A stretch of 42,323 nucleotides of DNA from Pseudomonas sp. BN417 (GCF_029871205.1 NZ_SSOJ01000033.1:1-42323), one strand, 5' to 3'; positions 1-8,186 are shown, numbered from the stretch's first letter. Translations and numbers: made by a program. The notes: generated from the sequence alone by a model not told the origin.

Positions 1-348
1 GAGGTTGAGGCCTTCGACGCGGATATCGCTCATCTGCACTTCACGGCGCAGCAGCGGCAGCACGCGCACCGAGAGGCCGATCATGTCGAGGTTGGCGAAG
101 GGTTTGGCCGGGGTGGTGGCGCTGGCCAGGGTGGCCTCGTGCAACTCGAGGCCGAGCCAGGGGAAGAGGCTCCAGCCGATGTCGCCGTTGAGGGTCAGCT
201 CCAGGTTGGCCTTGTCCCGGGCCAGTTTCTGGATTTCGTCCTTGTAGTCGTTCGGGTCGAACAGGTGGGTCAGGGCAAAGCCCAGTGCCACTATGATCAG
301 CAACAGCCCGAGAAAGATGAGGCCCAGGATTTTGCCGAAGGCTTTCAT
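1..348 (-). CDS. AsmA family protein, N-terminal part (cut by window edge)
   Basis: The reverse strand from the ATG at 348-346 reads open for 116 codons to the left edge. It begins MKAFGKILGLIFLGLLL, a single N-terminal membrane anchor (about residues 4-25), followed by the AsmA-type opening FDPNDYKDEIQKLARDKANL and then LTLNGDIGWSLFPWLGLEL. In the AsmA/TamB-like family this pattern of one inner-membrane helix followed by repeated beta strands facing the periplasm is typical, and members are linked to outer-membrane phospholipid or protein homeostasis. Only the first tenth or so of a normal-length AsmA protein is present, so nothing can be said about its C-terminus. It is transcribed away from the acetyltransferase gene, in the same direction. 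The identification rests on the N-terminal signature only. Confidence 0.85.
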   Translation of the reverse strand, partial: MKAFGKILGLIFLGLLLIIVALGFALTHLFDPNDYKDEIQKLARDKANLELTLNGDIGWSLFPWLGLELHEATLASATTPAKPFANLDMIGLSVRVLPLLRREVQMSDIRVEGLNL

Positions 349-531
349 TGGCCAGTCCTTGTGATGGATCGCGTGAATTTGAGGTGCCGAGTATAGCGCC
401 GGGCCATCAGCCATGGCGTGCGGCGGCGCTGGCCTCGAACAGCGGGTATCGGACTTTGGATGGCGAAAGCCGCGGACGGTTCAGCGGTCGAGGTGTCCGG
501 GATGGAAATCCGCTCGGCGGCTTTCCTCTAG

Positions 532-548
532 TGCGTCATGTTGACGCA
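532..548. repeat. Short perfect inverted repeat downstream of the acetyltransferase gene
   Basis: TGCGTCA (532-538) and TGACGCA (542-548) form a perfect 7-bp inverted repeat around a 3-bp centre, starting 6 bp beyond the stop codon of the minus-strand acetyltransferase. There is no T-run on either side, so it is not a classical intrinsic terminator; it could be a weak hairpin or a protein-binding site. The rest of 349-554 holds no gene that I can see and presumably contains the promoter of the AsmA-like gene. Confidence 0.35.
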
Positions 549-554
549 TCCGTC

Positions 555-953
555 TCAGAGGCTTTCCAGCGGCAGGTGCAGGCGCGCGGCCAGGGCCTGG
601 CTTTCCAGGTGGCCTCCGGGGGCCGCCAGGTGCAGCGGCTTGCCGGCCTCCCGGGCGAGGCGCGCGACTTCCTCCACCAGGCGGCGGCCGACGCCACGGT
701 GGCGGGTCACCTGGCGTACGCAGAGGTGGGACAGCCGCCAGTAGCTTGCGCCGCGCACCACCAGGGCCGCGCCCAGTAGCCGGTCGTTGAAGCGCCCGGC
801 AACCAGCAGGCCCTCGTCCAGGCCACGCTGCACCAGTTCGGCGGCGTTGGCGTAGGGTGGCAGCAACCACTCCGGGGCGTCGGCGTAGATCTTCGCCAGG
901 TCGCCGCGATCCTGCTCGGACGGGATGTTCAAGGTCTCGACTACTACGGGCAT
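555..953 (-). CDS. PanZ/PanM-like GNAT acetyltransferase (acetyl-CoA sensor family)
   Basis: A 132-residue single-domain GNAT protein. The N-terminus PSEQDRGDLAKIY and the block AGRFNDRLLGAALVV followed by LCVRQVTRHRGVGRRLVEEV (about residues 78-96) align well from memory with E. coli PanZ (YhhK), which has SDQDRIDLQKIW, AARFNERLLAAVRV and LRVREVTRRRGVGQYLLEEV. PanZ binds acetyl-CoA and drives maturation and feedback control of aspartate decarboxylase PanD in pantothenate synthesis; whether this protein does the same is inferred from similarity. The ATG at 953 (protein start MPVVVETL) is chosen because the family homology begins there; the open frame extends further upstream but that part is antisense to hisB. 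It is divergent from hisB. Confidence 0.8.
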   Translation of the reverse strand: MPVVVETLNIPSEQDRGDLAKIYADAPEWLLPPYANAAELVQRGLDEGLLVAGRFNDRLLGAALVVRGASYWRLSHLCVRQVTRHRGVGRRLVEEVARLAREAGKPLHLAAPGGHLESQALAARLHLPLESL

Positions 954-1040
954 GGTGGCTCCTGGAGGGCATCGCTGGCGCGGCTCGGCAGTGTAAACCC
1001 CGCCGACCGCCGTCGGTAGCGGCGCCAAGGCGCGACGGCC

Positions 1041-1046
1041 TATAAT
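1041..1046 (+). promoter_or_regulatory. Candidate -10 box for the hisB operon
   Basis: A perfect TATAAT lies 37 bp before the hisB start in the 129-bp gap between the divergent acetyltransferase and hisB. No good TTGACA-like -35 is visible at 16-18 bp upstream, so this is a candidate only. No attenuator-type leader peptide rich in histidine codons is seen, in keeping with pseudomonad his genes. Confidence 0.4.
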
Positions 1047-1082
1047 GGCGCTCTTTTTCGTGAGCCTTTTGTGGAGCTGGTG

Positions 1083-1676
1083 ATGGCCGAACGTACGGCA
1101 TCCGTCGAACGCAATACCCTGGAAACCCAGATCAAGGTCTCGATCAACCTGGATGGCACTGGCAAGGCCCGCTTCGATATCGGCGTGCCCTTCCTCGAGC
1201 ACATGCTCGACCAGATTGCCCGCCACGGCCTGATTGACCTGGACATCGAGTGCAAGGGCGATCTGCATATCGACGATCACCACACGGTGGAAGACGTCGG
1301 TATCACCCTCGGCCAGGCCTTCACCCAGGCCCTCGGCGACAAGAAGGGCATCGTCCGCTACGGCCATTCCTATGTGCCGCTGGACGAGGCCCTGTCGCGG
1401 GTGGTCATCGACTTCTCCGGCCGCCCCGGCCTGCAGATGCACGTGCCCTTCACCCGCGCGGTGGTTGGCGGCTTCGACGTCGATCTGTTCCAGGAATTCT
1501 TCCAGGGCTTCGTCAACCACGCCATGGTGTCCCTGCACATCGACAACCTGCGTGGCCACAACACCCACCACCAGATCGAAACCGTGTTCAAGGCCTTCGG
1601 CCGCGCCCTGCGCATGGCCGTCGAGCGCGACCCGCGCATGGCCGGGCAGATGCCTTCCACAAAGGGCGTGCTCTGA
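1083..1676 (+). CDS. hisB: Imidazoleglycerol-phosphate dehydratase
   Basis: HisB (EC 4.2.1.19) dehydrates imidazole-glycerol phosphate to imidazole-acetol phosphate in histidine biosynthesis, in the cytoplasm. The 197-residue product is the monofunctional length, without the N-terminal histidinol-phosphatase domain found in enteric HisB. The metal-binding signatures are visible: [33 protein letters not shown] and [20 protein letters not shown]. The start at 1083 ([16 protein letters not shown]) is preferred over an upstream in-frame GTG at 1071, because it matches the usual Pseudomonas N-terminus and has GGAG (1073-1076) at proper spacing. The stop overlaps the start of hisH by one base (TGATG), indicating translational coupling. 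Confidence 0.97.
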   Translation: MAERTASVERNTLETQIKVSINLDGTGKARFDIGVPFLEHMLDQIARHGLIDLDIECKGDLHIDDHHTVEDVGITLGQAFTQALGDKKGIVRYGHSYVPLDEALSRVVIDFSGRPGLQMHVPFTRAVVGGFDVDLFQEFFQGFVNHAMVSLHIDNLRGHNTHHQIETVFKAFGRALRMAVERDPRMAGQMPSTKGVL

Positions 1677-2314
1677 TGCAGACGGTCGCAGTCATCGACT
1701 ATGGCATGGGCAACCTGCACTCGGTCGCCAAGGCCCTGGAGCACGTCGGTGCCGGCCGTGTGCTGGTCACCAGCGATTCCGATGTGATCCGCGAAGCCGA
1801 CCGGGTGGTCTTCCCCGGCGTCGGCGCCATCCGCGATTGCATGGCGGAGATCCGTCGCCTCGGCTTCGACAGCCTGGTGCAGGAAGTCAGCAAGGACCGC
1901 CCTTTCCTCGGCATCTGCGTCGGCATGCAGGCATTGCTGGAGCATAGCGAGGAGAACGACGGAGTCGACTGCATCGGCCTGTTCCCGGGCCAGGTGCGCT
2001 TCTTCGGCAAGGGCCTGGTGGAAGATGGCGAGCAGCTCAAGGTGCCGCACATGGGCTGGAACGAAGTGGCGCAAAGCGTCGCTCACCCGCTCTGGCACAA
2101 CATTCCCGACCGGGCGCGCTTCTACTTCGTGCACAGCTATTACATCGAGGCCGGCAATCCCACCCAGGTGGTAGGCCGCGGCCACTACGGCAAGGATTTC
2201 GCCGCCGCCCTGGCCGAAGGTTCGCGCTTCGCCGTGCAGTTCCACCCGGAGAAGAGCCACACCCACGGTTTGCAGCTGCTGCAGAACTTCGCCGCCTGGG
2301 ACGGGCGCTGGTAA
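1676..2314 (+). CDS. hisH: Imidazole glycerol phosphate synthase, glutaminase subunit
   Basis: HisH is the class I glutamine amidotransferase subunit of IGP synthase; it releases ammonia from glutamine and channels it to HisF. The 212-residue protein opens with [11 protein letters not shown] and carries the nucleophile elbow GICVGMQ with Cys81, and the His-Glu pair in FHPEKSH (His190, Glu192). An oxyanion-type PGVGA segment lies near residue 47. The start codon overlaps the hisB stop. A gene for a DUF2164 protein follows after 4 bp, before hisA and the partner hisF downstream. All catalytic residues are present, so the enzyme should be active. Confidence 0.97.
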   Translation: MQTVAVIDYGMGNLHSVAKALEHVGAGRVLVTSDSDVIREADRVVFPGVGAIRDCMAEIRRLGFDSLVQEVSKDRPFLGICVGMQALLEHSEENDGVDCIGLFPGQVRFFGKGLVEDGEQLKVPHMGWNEVAQSVAHPLWHNIPDRARFYFVHSYYIEAGNPTQVVGRGHYGKDFAAALAEGSRFAVQFHPEKSHTHGLQLLQNFAAWDGRW

Positions 2315-2318
2315 GCCT

Positions 2319-2576
2319 ATGAGCCGCGCGAAGAAGGCCCCCAGCCTGCAACTCGACGCCGCCCAGACCCAGGGCGCGGTGTTGGCGATCAAGCGTTTCA
2401 TGGCCGACCGCTTCGAGCTGGAGCTGGGCTCCTTCGAGGCCGAGGAAGTGCTGGATTTCTTCGCCCGGGAGTTCGCACCGCATTTCTACAACAAGGCGAT
2501 CCTCGATGTGCAGGCGCACCTGAAAGACAGGTTCGAAAGCATCGAGAGCGACTTGTGGGCGCTCGAGAAAGACTGA
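2319..2576 (+). CDS. DUF2164 family protein
   Basis: An 85-residue, charged, soluble protein with no signal peptide or membrane segment. The central part ([32 protein letters not shown]) is recognisable as DUF2164, a small family of unknown function. It begins 4 bp after hisH and ends 40 bp before hisA, so it is cotranscribed with histidine genes. Nothing in it resembles a histidine-pathway enzyme; the co-location is known in other pseudomonads and does not by itself give it a role. The initiating ATG is 2 bp beyond the hisH stop region and is unambiguous because no upstream in-frame start lies in non-coding sequence. Confidence 0.9.
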   Translation: MSRAKKAPSLQLDAAQTQGAVLAIKRFMADRFELELGSFEAEEVLDFFAREFAPHFYNKAILDVQAHLKDRFESIESDLWALEKD

Positions 2577-2616
2577 GCGCCAAGCCGATTCCACTGACTT
2601 CGAACAGGTTGAACCG

Positions 2617-3354
2617 ATGCTGATTATCCCCGCTATCGATCTGAAGGACGGCGCCTGCGTGCGTCTGCGCCAGGGCCGCATGGAAGACTCCACCGTGTTC
2701 TCCGACGATCCGGTGAGCATGGCTGCCAAATGGGTGGAGGGTGGCTGCCGCCGCCTGCACCTGGTGGACCTGAACGGCGCCTTCGAAGGTCAGCCGGTCA
2801 ATGGCGAGGTGGTCACCGCCATCGCCAGGCGCTACCCGCAACTGCCGATCCAGATCGGTGGCGGCATCCGCTCCCTGGAAACCATCGAGCACTACGTCAA
2901 GGCTGGCGTGAGCTACGTGATCATCGGCACCAAGGCGGTGAAGCAGCCGGAGTTCGTCACCGAGGCCTGCAAGGCCTTCCCGGGCAAGGTGATCGTCGGC
3001 CTGGACGCCAAGGACGGATTCGTCGCCACCGATGGCTGGGCTGAAGTCAGCAGCGTGCAGGCGGTCGACCTGGCGAAGCGTTTCGAGGCCGACGGCGTAT
3101 CCGCCATCGTCTACACCGACATCGCCAAGGACGGGATGATGCAGGGCTGCAACGTCGAAGCGACCGCCGCCCTGGCCGCCGCCAGCAAGATCCCGGTGAT
3201 CGCATCCGGCGGTATCCACAACCTCGGTGACATCGAGAAGCTGCTGGCCGCCAAGGCCCCCGGCATCATCGGCGCCATCACTGGCCGCGCCATCTACGAA
3301 GGCACCCTGGATGTGGCAGAGGCGCAGGCCTTCTGCGATAGCTACAAGGGTTAA
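2617..3354 (+). CDS. hisA: Phosphoribosylformimino-5-aminoimidazole carboxamide ribotide isomerase
   Basis: HisA (EC 5.3.1.16) catalyses the Amadori-type isomerisation of ProFAR to PRFAR. It is a 245-residue TIM barrel. The catalytic aspartates are visible: Asp8 in [11 protein letters not shown] and Asp130 in [15 protein letters not shown]. The phosphate-binding motifs QIGGGIRS and [13 protein letters not shown] are also present. The start ATG opens the family-typical MLIIPAIDL. It lies within the hisBH-DUF2164-hisAF run, separated from hisF by 45 bp that contain a REP-like palindrome. Confidence 0.97.
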   Translation: MLIIPAIDLKDGACVRLRQGRMEDSTVFSDDPVSMAAKWVEGGCRRLHLVDLNGAFEGQPVNGEVVTAIARRYPQLPIQIGGGIRSLETIEHYVKAGVSYVIIGTKAVKQPEFVTEACKAFPGKVIVGLDAKDGFVATDGWAEVSSVQAVDLAKRFEADGVSAIVYTDIAKDGMMQGCNVEATAALAAASKIPVIASGGIHNLGDIEKLLAAKAPGIIGAITGRAIYEGTLDVAEAQAFCDSYKG

Positions 3355-3366
3355 GCGACGGCAACC

Positions 3367-3387
3367 GGTGCGCGCGGCGCACCCTAC
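3367..3387 (-). repeat. GTAG-headed REP palindrome between hisA and hisF
   Basis: Read on the minus strand the element is GTAGGGTGCGCCGCGCGCACC: a GTAG head followed by a palindrome of the form GGTGCGC...GCGCACC. Two more copies of the same type lie at 26763-26783 and 26825-26846. Its position inside the operon, ending 12 bp before the hisF start, means it would be transcribed as a hairpin just ahead of the hisF ribosome-binding region. Confidence 0.7.
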
Positions 3388-3399
3388 GGGAACACTGCA

Positions 3400-4170
3400 A
3401 TGGCACTGGCAAAACGCATCATCCCTTGCCTCGACGTCGACAACGGCCGAGTGGTCAAGGGCGTCAAGTTCGAGAACATCCGCGACGCCGGCGACCCGGT
3501 GGAAATCGCCCGTCGCTACGATGAGCAAGGCGCAGACGAGATCACCTTCCTCGATATCACCGCCAGCGTCGACGGCCGCGACACCACCCTGCATACCGTG
3601 GAGCGCATGGCCAGCCAGGTGTTCATCCCGCTGACCGTGGGCGGTGGCGTGCGTACCGTGCAGGACATCCGCAACCTGCTCAATGCCGGCGCCGACAAGG
3701 TGTCGATCAACACCGCCGCGGTCTTCACCCCGGAATTCGTCGGCGAGGCGGCCTCGCGCTTCGGTTCCCAGTGCATCGTGGTCGCCATCGACGCCAAGAA
3801 AGTGTCGGGCCCCGGGGAAACGCCGCGCTGGGAAATCTTCACCCATGGAGGGCGCAAGCCCACTGGCCTGGATGCCGTAGCCTGGGCGAAGAAGATGGAA
3901 GACCTGGGCGCCGGCGAGATCCTCCTCACCAGCATGGACCAGGACGGCGTGAAGAGCGGTTACGACCTGGGCGTCACCCGCGCCATCAGCGAAAGCGTCG
4001 GGATTCCGGTGATCGCCTCTGGCGGCGTCGGCAACCTCGAGCACCTGGCCGCCGGCATCCTCGAAGGCAAGGCCGACGCCGTTCTGGCGGCGAGCATCTT
4101 CCACTTCGGCGAGTACACCGTGCCCGAAGCCAAGGCCTACCTGGCCAGCCGCGGAATCCTGGTGCGCTGA
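3400..4170 (+). CDS. hisF: Imidazole glycerol phosphate synthase, cyclase subunit
   Basis: HisF (synthase subunit of EC 4.3.2.10) condenses PRFAR with ammonia supplied by HisH to give imidazole-glycerol phosphate and AICAR. It is a 256-residue TIM barrel paralogous to HisA. The catalytic aspartates appear in [16 protein letters not shown] (Asp12) and VVAIDAKKV (near residue 131); phosphate-binding motifs [11 protein letters not shown] and [13 protein letters not shown] are intact. The start ATG matches the family-typical [12 protein letters not shown]. It closes the visible his run. The next gene starts 135 bp downstream after a strong inverted repeat. Confidence 0.97.
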   Translation: MALAKRIIPCLDVDNGRVVKGVKFENIRDAGDPVEIARRYDEQGADEITFLDITASVDGRDTTLHTVERMASQVFIPLTVGGGVRTVQDIRNLLNAGADKVSINTAAVFTPEFVGEAASRFGSQCIVVAIDAKKVSGPGETPRWEIFTHGGRKPTGLDAVAWAKKMEDLGAGEILLTSMDQDGVKSGYDLGVTRAISESVGIPVIASGGVGNLEHLAAGILEGKADAVLAASIFHFGEYTVPEAKAYLASRGILVR

Positions 4171-4192
4171 GCACGATTCTTGCCTGACCTTC

Positions 4193-4231
4193 GCCCAGGC
4201 TGCTCCGTGTGACGGAGTTCGCAGCCTGGGC
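4193..4231 (+). terminator. Strong inverted repeat after hisF (possible terminator, no T-run)
   Basis: GCCCAGGCTGC (4193-4203) pairs perfectly over 11 bp with 4221-4231; inside it TCCGT (4204-4208) can pair with ACGGA (4212-4216). The hairpin starts 23 bp after the hisF stop. No uridine run follows, so it may stabilise the 3' end of the his transcript or act as an imperfect or Rho-assisted terminator rather than an intrinsic one. Confidence 0.45.
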
Positions 4232-4305
4232 CGCTGATGCCCGAGCCTTGTTACCGCGAGGTTAAGCTCAGCGCATTCCCCTTCTCTCCTGCAAGGTAGC
4301 CGCAT

Positions 4306-5061
4306 ATGTCGAAACGCCTGCTGCTGGCGCTGGCCGGTACCCTGATGGTATTGGCCGGTGCAGCTCGCGCCGAAGTGGACGAGAACTACAGCGTGGTTCT
4401 CCTGACCGAAAACTTCCCGCCCTACAACATGTCGATCAACGGCAAGAACTTCGCCCAGGAAGACAACATCGACGGTATCGCCGTCGACATTGTGCGCGAG
4501 ATGTTCAAGCGCGCCGGGGTCAAGTACAGCCTCACCCTGCGCTTTCCCTGGGACCGCATCTACAAGCTGGCGCTGGAGAAACCGGGCTACGGCGTTTTCG
4601 TCACCGCGCGGCTCCCCGAGCGCGAGCAGTCCTTCAAGTGGGTCGGGCCGATCGGTCCGGACGACTGGATCATGCTGGCCCGCGCCGACAGCCAGGTTGC
4701 CCTGGCCAGCCTGGATGACGCGCGCAAGTACAAGGTGGGTGCCTACAAGGGCGACGCTATCGCCGAATACCTGACCCAGCAGAAGCTCGAACCCATCACC
4801 GCCCTGCGCGACCAGGAAAACGCCAAAAAACTCGAGAAAGGCCAGATCGACCTCTGGGCCACCGGCGATCCGGCCGGCCGCTACCTGGCCAAGCAGGAAG
4901 GCGTAAGCGGCCTGAAGACCGTGCTGCGTTTCAACCAGGCCGAACTCTTCCTGGCGCTGAACAAGGACGTCCCCGACGAAGTGGTGCACAAACTCCAGGC
5001 CGCACTGGATCAGATGCGCGCCGAGGGCTTCGTCGACGAGATCCTCAGCAGCTACCTGTAG
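4306..5061 (+). CDS. Periplasmic solute-binding protein, family 3 (paralogue A)
   Basis: A 251-residue exported protein. The N-terminus MSKRLLLALAGTLMVLAGAARA is a clear signal peptide with an AxA-type cleavage site before EVDENYS. The mature part has the family 3 (SBP_bac_3) features: NFPPYNMSINGKN at the start, DGIAVDIVREMFKRAG, an FPWDR segment and a lobe-crossing YKVGAYKGDAIAEYL. Such proteins usually bind polar amino acids or similar small ligands in the periplasm. No ABC permease or ATPase gene is adjacent, so the protein could act with a transporter encoded elsewhere or as a ligand sensor. It is about 60-65% identical by eye to the next gene, so the pair probably arose by tandem duplication. 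The ligand cannot be predicted. Confidence 0.9.
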   Translation: MSKRLLLALAGTLMVLAGAARAEVDENYSVVLLTENFPPYNMSINGKNFAQEDNIDGIAVDIVREMFKRAGVKYSLTLRFPWDRIYKLALEKPGYGVFVTARLPEREQSFKWVGPIGPDDWIMLARADSQVALASLDDARKYKVGAYKGDAIAEYLTQQKLEPITALRDQENAKKLEKGQIDLWATGDPAGRYLAKQEGVSGLKTVLRFNQAELFLALNKDVPDEVVHKLQAALDQMRAEGFVDEILSSYL

Positions 5062-5070
5062 AAAGACACG

Positions 5071-5095
5071 AACGACCGGCCATGAGCCGGTCGTT
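5071..5095 (+). terminator. Hairpin between the two solute-binding protein genes
   Basis: AACGACCGGC (5071-5080) pairs perfectly over 10 bp with 5086-5095 around the loop CATGA, 9 bp after the stop of the first gene. Only three T residues occur at the 3' edge of the stem. It resembles a weak terminator or a transcript-stabilising hairpin that could uncouple expression of the two paralogues. Confidence 0.5.
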
Positions 5096-5188
5096 TGCCA
5101 TTGCCATGGAAGGCAGGACAGATGTCCGTGGGTGGGGAGCCCACGCAAGGAAGTCGCTTAGCCACAACCACAAATCCAAGCGAGCGGT

Positions 5189-5950
5189 ATGACCATGCAG
5201 AAGCTGATCCAACGCGCCCTGACCCTGGGCCTGATGTTCATCGCCTTCACGGCGCGCGCCGAGTTGCCGGCGGACTACAAGGTGGTGTTGCTCACCGAGA
5301 ACTTCCCGCCCTTCAACATGGCGGTGGACGACAAGAACTTCGCCCGCGACGACGGCATCGACGGCATCAGCGCCGATATCGTCCGCGAGATGTTCAAGCG
5401 TGCCGGCATCAGCTATAGCCTGACCCTGCGCTTCCCCTGGGACCGTCTCTACCGCCTGACCCTGGACAAGTCCAACTACGGCCTGTTCTCCACCACCTTC
5501 ACCCCCGAACGCCAGCCGCTGTTCAAGTGGGTTGGCCCGATCGCCAAGACCGAGTGGGTGCTGCTCGCCGCGCCGGGCAACAACCTCAGCGTCAAGGACC
5601 TGAAGAGCGCCGCGCAGTACCGCATCGGTGCCTACAAGAACGATGCCGTGAGCCAGCATCTGGAGGGCCAGGGCATGGCACCGCAGAACGCCCTGCGCGA
5701 CCAGGAAAACGTCAAGAAACTGCTCAAGGGCCAGATCGACCTCTGGGCCACTACCGATCCGGTGGGCCGCTACCTGGCCAAGCAGGAAGGTGTGACCGGG
5801 CTGCAGACCGTGCTGCGCTTCAACAGCGCCGACCTCTACCTGGCCTTCAACAAGGACACCCCGGACGAGGTGATCGAGCGCCTGCAGAAGGCCCTGGACG
5901 AGATGCGCAACGACGGCTTCGTCGACGAGATCACCCAGAACTACCTGTAA
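5189..5950 (+). CDS. Periplasmic solute-binding protein, family 3 (paralogue B)
   Basis: A 253-residue exported protein closely related to the preceding one: the blocks VVLLTENFPPFNM, DIVREMFKRAGISYSLTLRF, PWDRLYRLTLDKSNYG and GQIDLWATTDPVGRYLAKQE are shared nearly word for word. The signal peptide runs to about residue 24 (LGLMFIAFTARA). Two start codons are possible, ATG at 5189 and ATG at 5195; the purine-rich GAGCGG just upstream fits the second slightly better, but the first is kept as the longer form. Differences cluster in the middle (KTEWVLLAAPGNNLSVKDL against DDWIMLARADSQVALASL), which may reflect a changed ligand. No transport genes lie nearby. Confidence 0.9.
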   Translation: MTMQKLIQRALTLGLMFIAFTARAELPADYKVVLLTENFPPFNMAVDDKNFARDDGIDGISADIVREMFKRAGISYSLTLRFPWDRLYRLTLDKSNYGLFSTTFTPERQPLFKWVGPIAKTEWVLLAAPGNNLSVKDLKSAAQYRIGAYKNDAVSQHLEGQGMAPQNALRDQENVKKLLKGQIDLWATTDPVGRYLAKQEGVTGLQTVLRFNSADLYLAFNKDTPDEVIERLQKALDEMRNDGFVDEITQNYL

Positions 5951-5978
5951 CGGCAAGGCCTCCCATGGGGCTGTCCCA

Positions 5979-6076
5979 TGTGGGTGCGAATTCATTCGCG
6001 ATGGACCGCGCAGCGGTCCCCTGAGGGATTGCAGGGCAGACCTGCGGCCTGCTTAGCGAATGAATTCGCCCCCACA
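5979..6076. repeat. Paired REP element, copy 1
   Basis: Two inverted copies of a REP unit (TGTGGGTGCGAATTCATTCG at the left; its complement at the right) enclose about 53 bp that include the smaller hairpin GACCGCGCAGCGGTC. The core GCGAAT-TC-ATTCGC is itself a palindrome and the GTGG head is typical of REP sequences mobilised by RAYT transposases. It fills the space between the convergent second solute-binding protein and yibQ genes. Related copies are at 12588-12683, 18847-18944 and 21314-21410. Confidence 0.85.
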
Positions 6077-6102
6077 ATTGATCCAACGCCAAGATCGGCC
6101 GC

Positions 6103-6873
6103 CTACCTGTAAACCCCCGCCTTGCCATGGGCCGCCATGGCGCGGTTGCCGCGCAGGGCGATGAGCATCTCCACATCGATCAGCTCGAAACCCCGTTCCT
6201 TCAGGCGCGGCAGCTCGCGTTCCAGCAGCGCCAGGGTGGCCGGATGGGGATGGCCAATCATCAGGGCTGAGCCCTGCTTGCGCGCCAGCTTCAGTGCAGC
6301 GTCGAACTGCGCGGCCACCGCTGCCGGGCTCTGGTCGTCATCGAGGAATACGTCCCGCGACAGGCTGGGCAGGCCCGCCTTCTGCGCTTCGGCAGCGGCC
6401 ACGGTGGCGGCGCTGGTGCGGCTGTCGATGAAGAACCGGTGATCCCGCTGCAGCCGTTGCATCAACAAGGCCATGGCCGGACGCTGGGCGGTCATGCGGC
6501 TGCCCATGTGGTTGTTCAGGCCGCGCGCGTAGGGAACCTGGTGCAGGGCGGCATCGAGTCGTTTCTCCAACTCGGCTGTGGATAACTCCGGGTGCCAGGC
6601 ATAGGGTCCGGTGGCCGGGTCCATGGGCAGGTGCAGCATTACCGTCTTGCCGGCGGCATGGGCGGCTTCGGCCAGTTCGCGGGAGTGGGGTGTATCCGGG
6701 AGGATGGACATCGCCACCGGGCCGGGGAGGGCGAGGACGCGGCGGTCGCGGGCCGGGGCCTGGCCCAGGTCATCGAGCACCAGGGCCAGGCGTGCCGTTG
6801 GTGCGGCCCAGGCACCGGTTGCCGTCGCGCCCAACCACAGCGCCAACAACCAGATACCCCAGCGCACCGTCAT
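6103..6873 (-). CDS. Divergent polysaccharide deacetylase family protein (YibQ-like)
   Basis: A 256-residue exported protein: signal peptide to about residue 24 (LGATATGAWA), then the family signature LALVLDDLGQ with the Asp34-Asp35 pair, LHLPMDP, GLNNHMGSRMT, FFIDSRTS and IGHPHPAT. These are the metal-site and active-site blocks of the NodB-like divergent polysaccharide deacetylases (YibQ). The substrate of this group is not known; a role on peptidoglycan or another envelope glycan in the periplasm is inferred. Its start overlaps the ctpA stop by 4 bp, so it is translationally coupled to it. The gpmI-envC-(ctpA)-yibQ order is shared with many gammaproteobacteria. Confidence 0.9.
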   Translation of the reverse strand: MTVRWGIWLLALWLGATATGAWAAPTARLALVLDDLGQAPARDRRVLALPGPVAMSILPDTPHSRELAEAAHAAGKTVMLHLPMDPATGPYAWHPELSTAELEKRLDAALHQVPYARGLNNHMGSRMTAQRPAMALLMQRLQRDHRFFIDSRTSAATVAAAEAQKAGLPSLSRDVFLDDDQSPAAVAAQFDAALKLARKQGSALMIGHPHPATLALLERELPRLKERGFELIDVEMLIALRGNRAMAAHGKAGVYR

Positions 6874-8186
6874 TTTCCGCGGGTGACGTTCAGGCCTTTC
6901 AGCAGGTTGAGGGCCTGGCTCAGCTGGAAGTCGTCATCCTGCGGGCGCGGCTGGTCCGACTTGGCCTTGCCCGAGCTGGGCTTGTCGGCGCCGCCGTTGC
7001 CGTTGCCCAGGTGGCCGGCGAGGTCGGCTTCCTTGAAGGATTCTCCGTCCTGCTCGCGGGTGACCTTGGCGCGCGCCACTTCGATGTCCGGAACAATGCC
7101 CTGGGCCTGGATGGAGCGGCCGTTGGGGGTGTAGTAGAGCGCGGTGGTCAGTTTCAGGGCGCGGTCGTTGTTCAGCGGCAGCACGGTCTGCACCGAGCCC
7201 TTGCCGAAGCTGTCGGTGCCCATCAACACGCCGCGCTTGTGATCCTGCAGGGCGCCAGCGACGATCTCGGCAGCCGAGGCGCTGCCACCATTGATCAGCA
7301 CCACCAGCGGCACCCCTTCGCTGGCGTCGGCCGGGTCGGCGGAGAAGCGCAACTCGGAATTGGCGATGCGGCCCTTGGTGTAGACGATCAGGCCCTTCCT
7401 CAGGAAGTGATCGGAGACTTCCACGGCTGACTGCAGCACGCCGCCGGGGTTGTTGCGCAGGTCGAGGACGAGCCCGCTGAGGCGGCCGTCGTTTTCCTTG
7501 CGCAGCTTGGCCAGGGCCTTGCCGACTTCTTCGCCGGTGTTGACCTGGAACTGAGTGATGCGCAGGTAGCCGTAGCCTTTCTCGAGGATCTGGCTCTTCA
7601 CGCTCTTGACCTTGATCGCCGCGCGGGTCAGCTCAACGTCGAAGGGCTGGCCGCCGTCGCGCACCAGGGTCAGGACAATCTTGCTGCCGGCCTTGCCGCG
7701 CATCTTGTCCACCGCTTCCATCAGCGAGATGCCCTTGGTCGGCTGGCCGTTGATCTTCACGATCAGGTCGCCGGGCTGGATGCCGGCCTTGGACGCCGGG
7801 GTGTCGTCGATGGGCGAGACCACCTTGACGAATCCATCCTCGGTGCCGACCTCGATGCCCAGGCCGCCGAATTCGCCGCTGGTACTCTCCTGCAGCTCCT
7901 GGAAGTCTTCCGGCTCCAGGTAGGCCGAGTGCGGGTCGAGGTTGCTGAGCATGCCCTTGATGGCGTTTTCCAGCAGGGTCTTGTCATCCACGGGTTCGAC
8001 GTAGGCGGACTTGATGCGGTCCATCACCTCGGCGAAGGTCCGCAGCTCGTCCAGCGGCAGCGGCGCCTTGCCGTTCACCGCCGTGGCGGGAAGATTTGCC
8101 GGCTCCTCGGCGGCCAGAAGCTGCGGGGCGCCGCCGAGCAGCGCCAGTGCCATGGCCAGGGAAGTGAGGCGGGACTGATGCGACAT
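6870..8186 (-). CDS. ctpA: Carboxyl-terminal processing protease CtpA (S41 family)
   Basis: A 438-residue exported serine protease. After a signal peptide (to about residue 26) come an N-terminal helical region, a PDZ domain (about residues 105-190, with GGLGIEVG and GIQPGDLIVKINGQ), and the S41 catalytic core. The Ser-Lys dyad is visible as Ser302 in GGSASAAEIVAGAL and Lys329 in FGKGSVQ. In P. aeruginosa CtpA works in the periplasm with the lipoprotein LbcA and degrades peptidoglycan cross-link hydrolases; equivalence here is inferred from sequence and locus. The C-terminus has a low-complexity GNGNGGADKPSSGKAKSD linker before a final helical segment. It lies 31 bp after envC on the same strand. 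Confidence 0.93.
   Translation of the reverse strand: MSHQSRLTSLAMALALLGGAPQLLAAEEPANLPATAVNGKAPLPLDELRTFAEVMDRIKSAYVEPVDDKTLLENAIKGMLSNLDPHSAYLEPEDFQELQESTSGEFGGLGIEVGTEDGFVKVVSPIDDTPASKAGIQPGDLIVKINGQPTKGISLMEAVDKMRGKAGSKIVLTLVRDGGQPFDVELTRAAIKVKSVKSQILEKGYGYLRITQFQVNTGEEVGKALAKLRKENDGRLSGLVLDLRNNPGGVLQSAVEVSDHFLRKGLIVYTKGRIANSELRFSADPADASEGVPLVVLINGGSASAAEIVAGALQDHKRGVLMGTDSFGKGSVQTVLPLNNDRALKLTTALYYTPNGRSIQAQGIVPDIEVARAKVTREQDGESFKEADLAGHLGNGNGGADKPSSGKAKSDQPRPQDDDFQLSQALNLLKGLNVTRGK

Noticed and set aside
2398-5148. A 916-codon minus-strand open frame across hisA, hisF and the first solute-binding protein gene
   Set aside because: It crosses three well-supported plus-strand genes and has no family similarity; long antisense frames are expected at this GC content.
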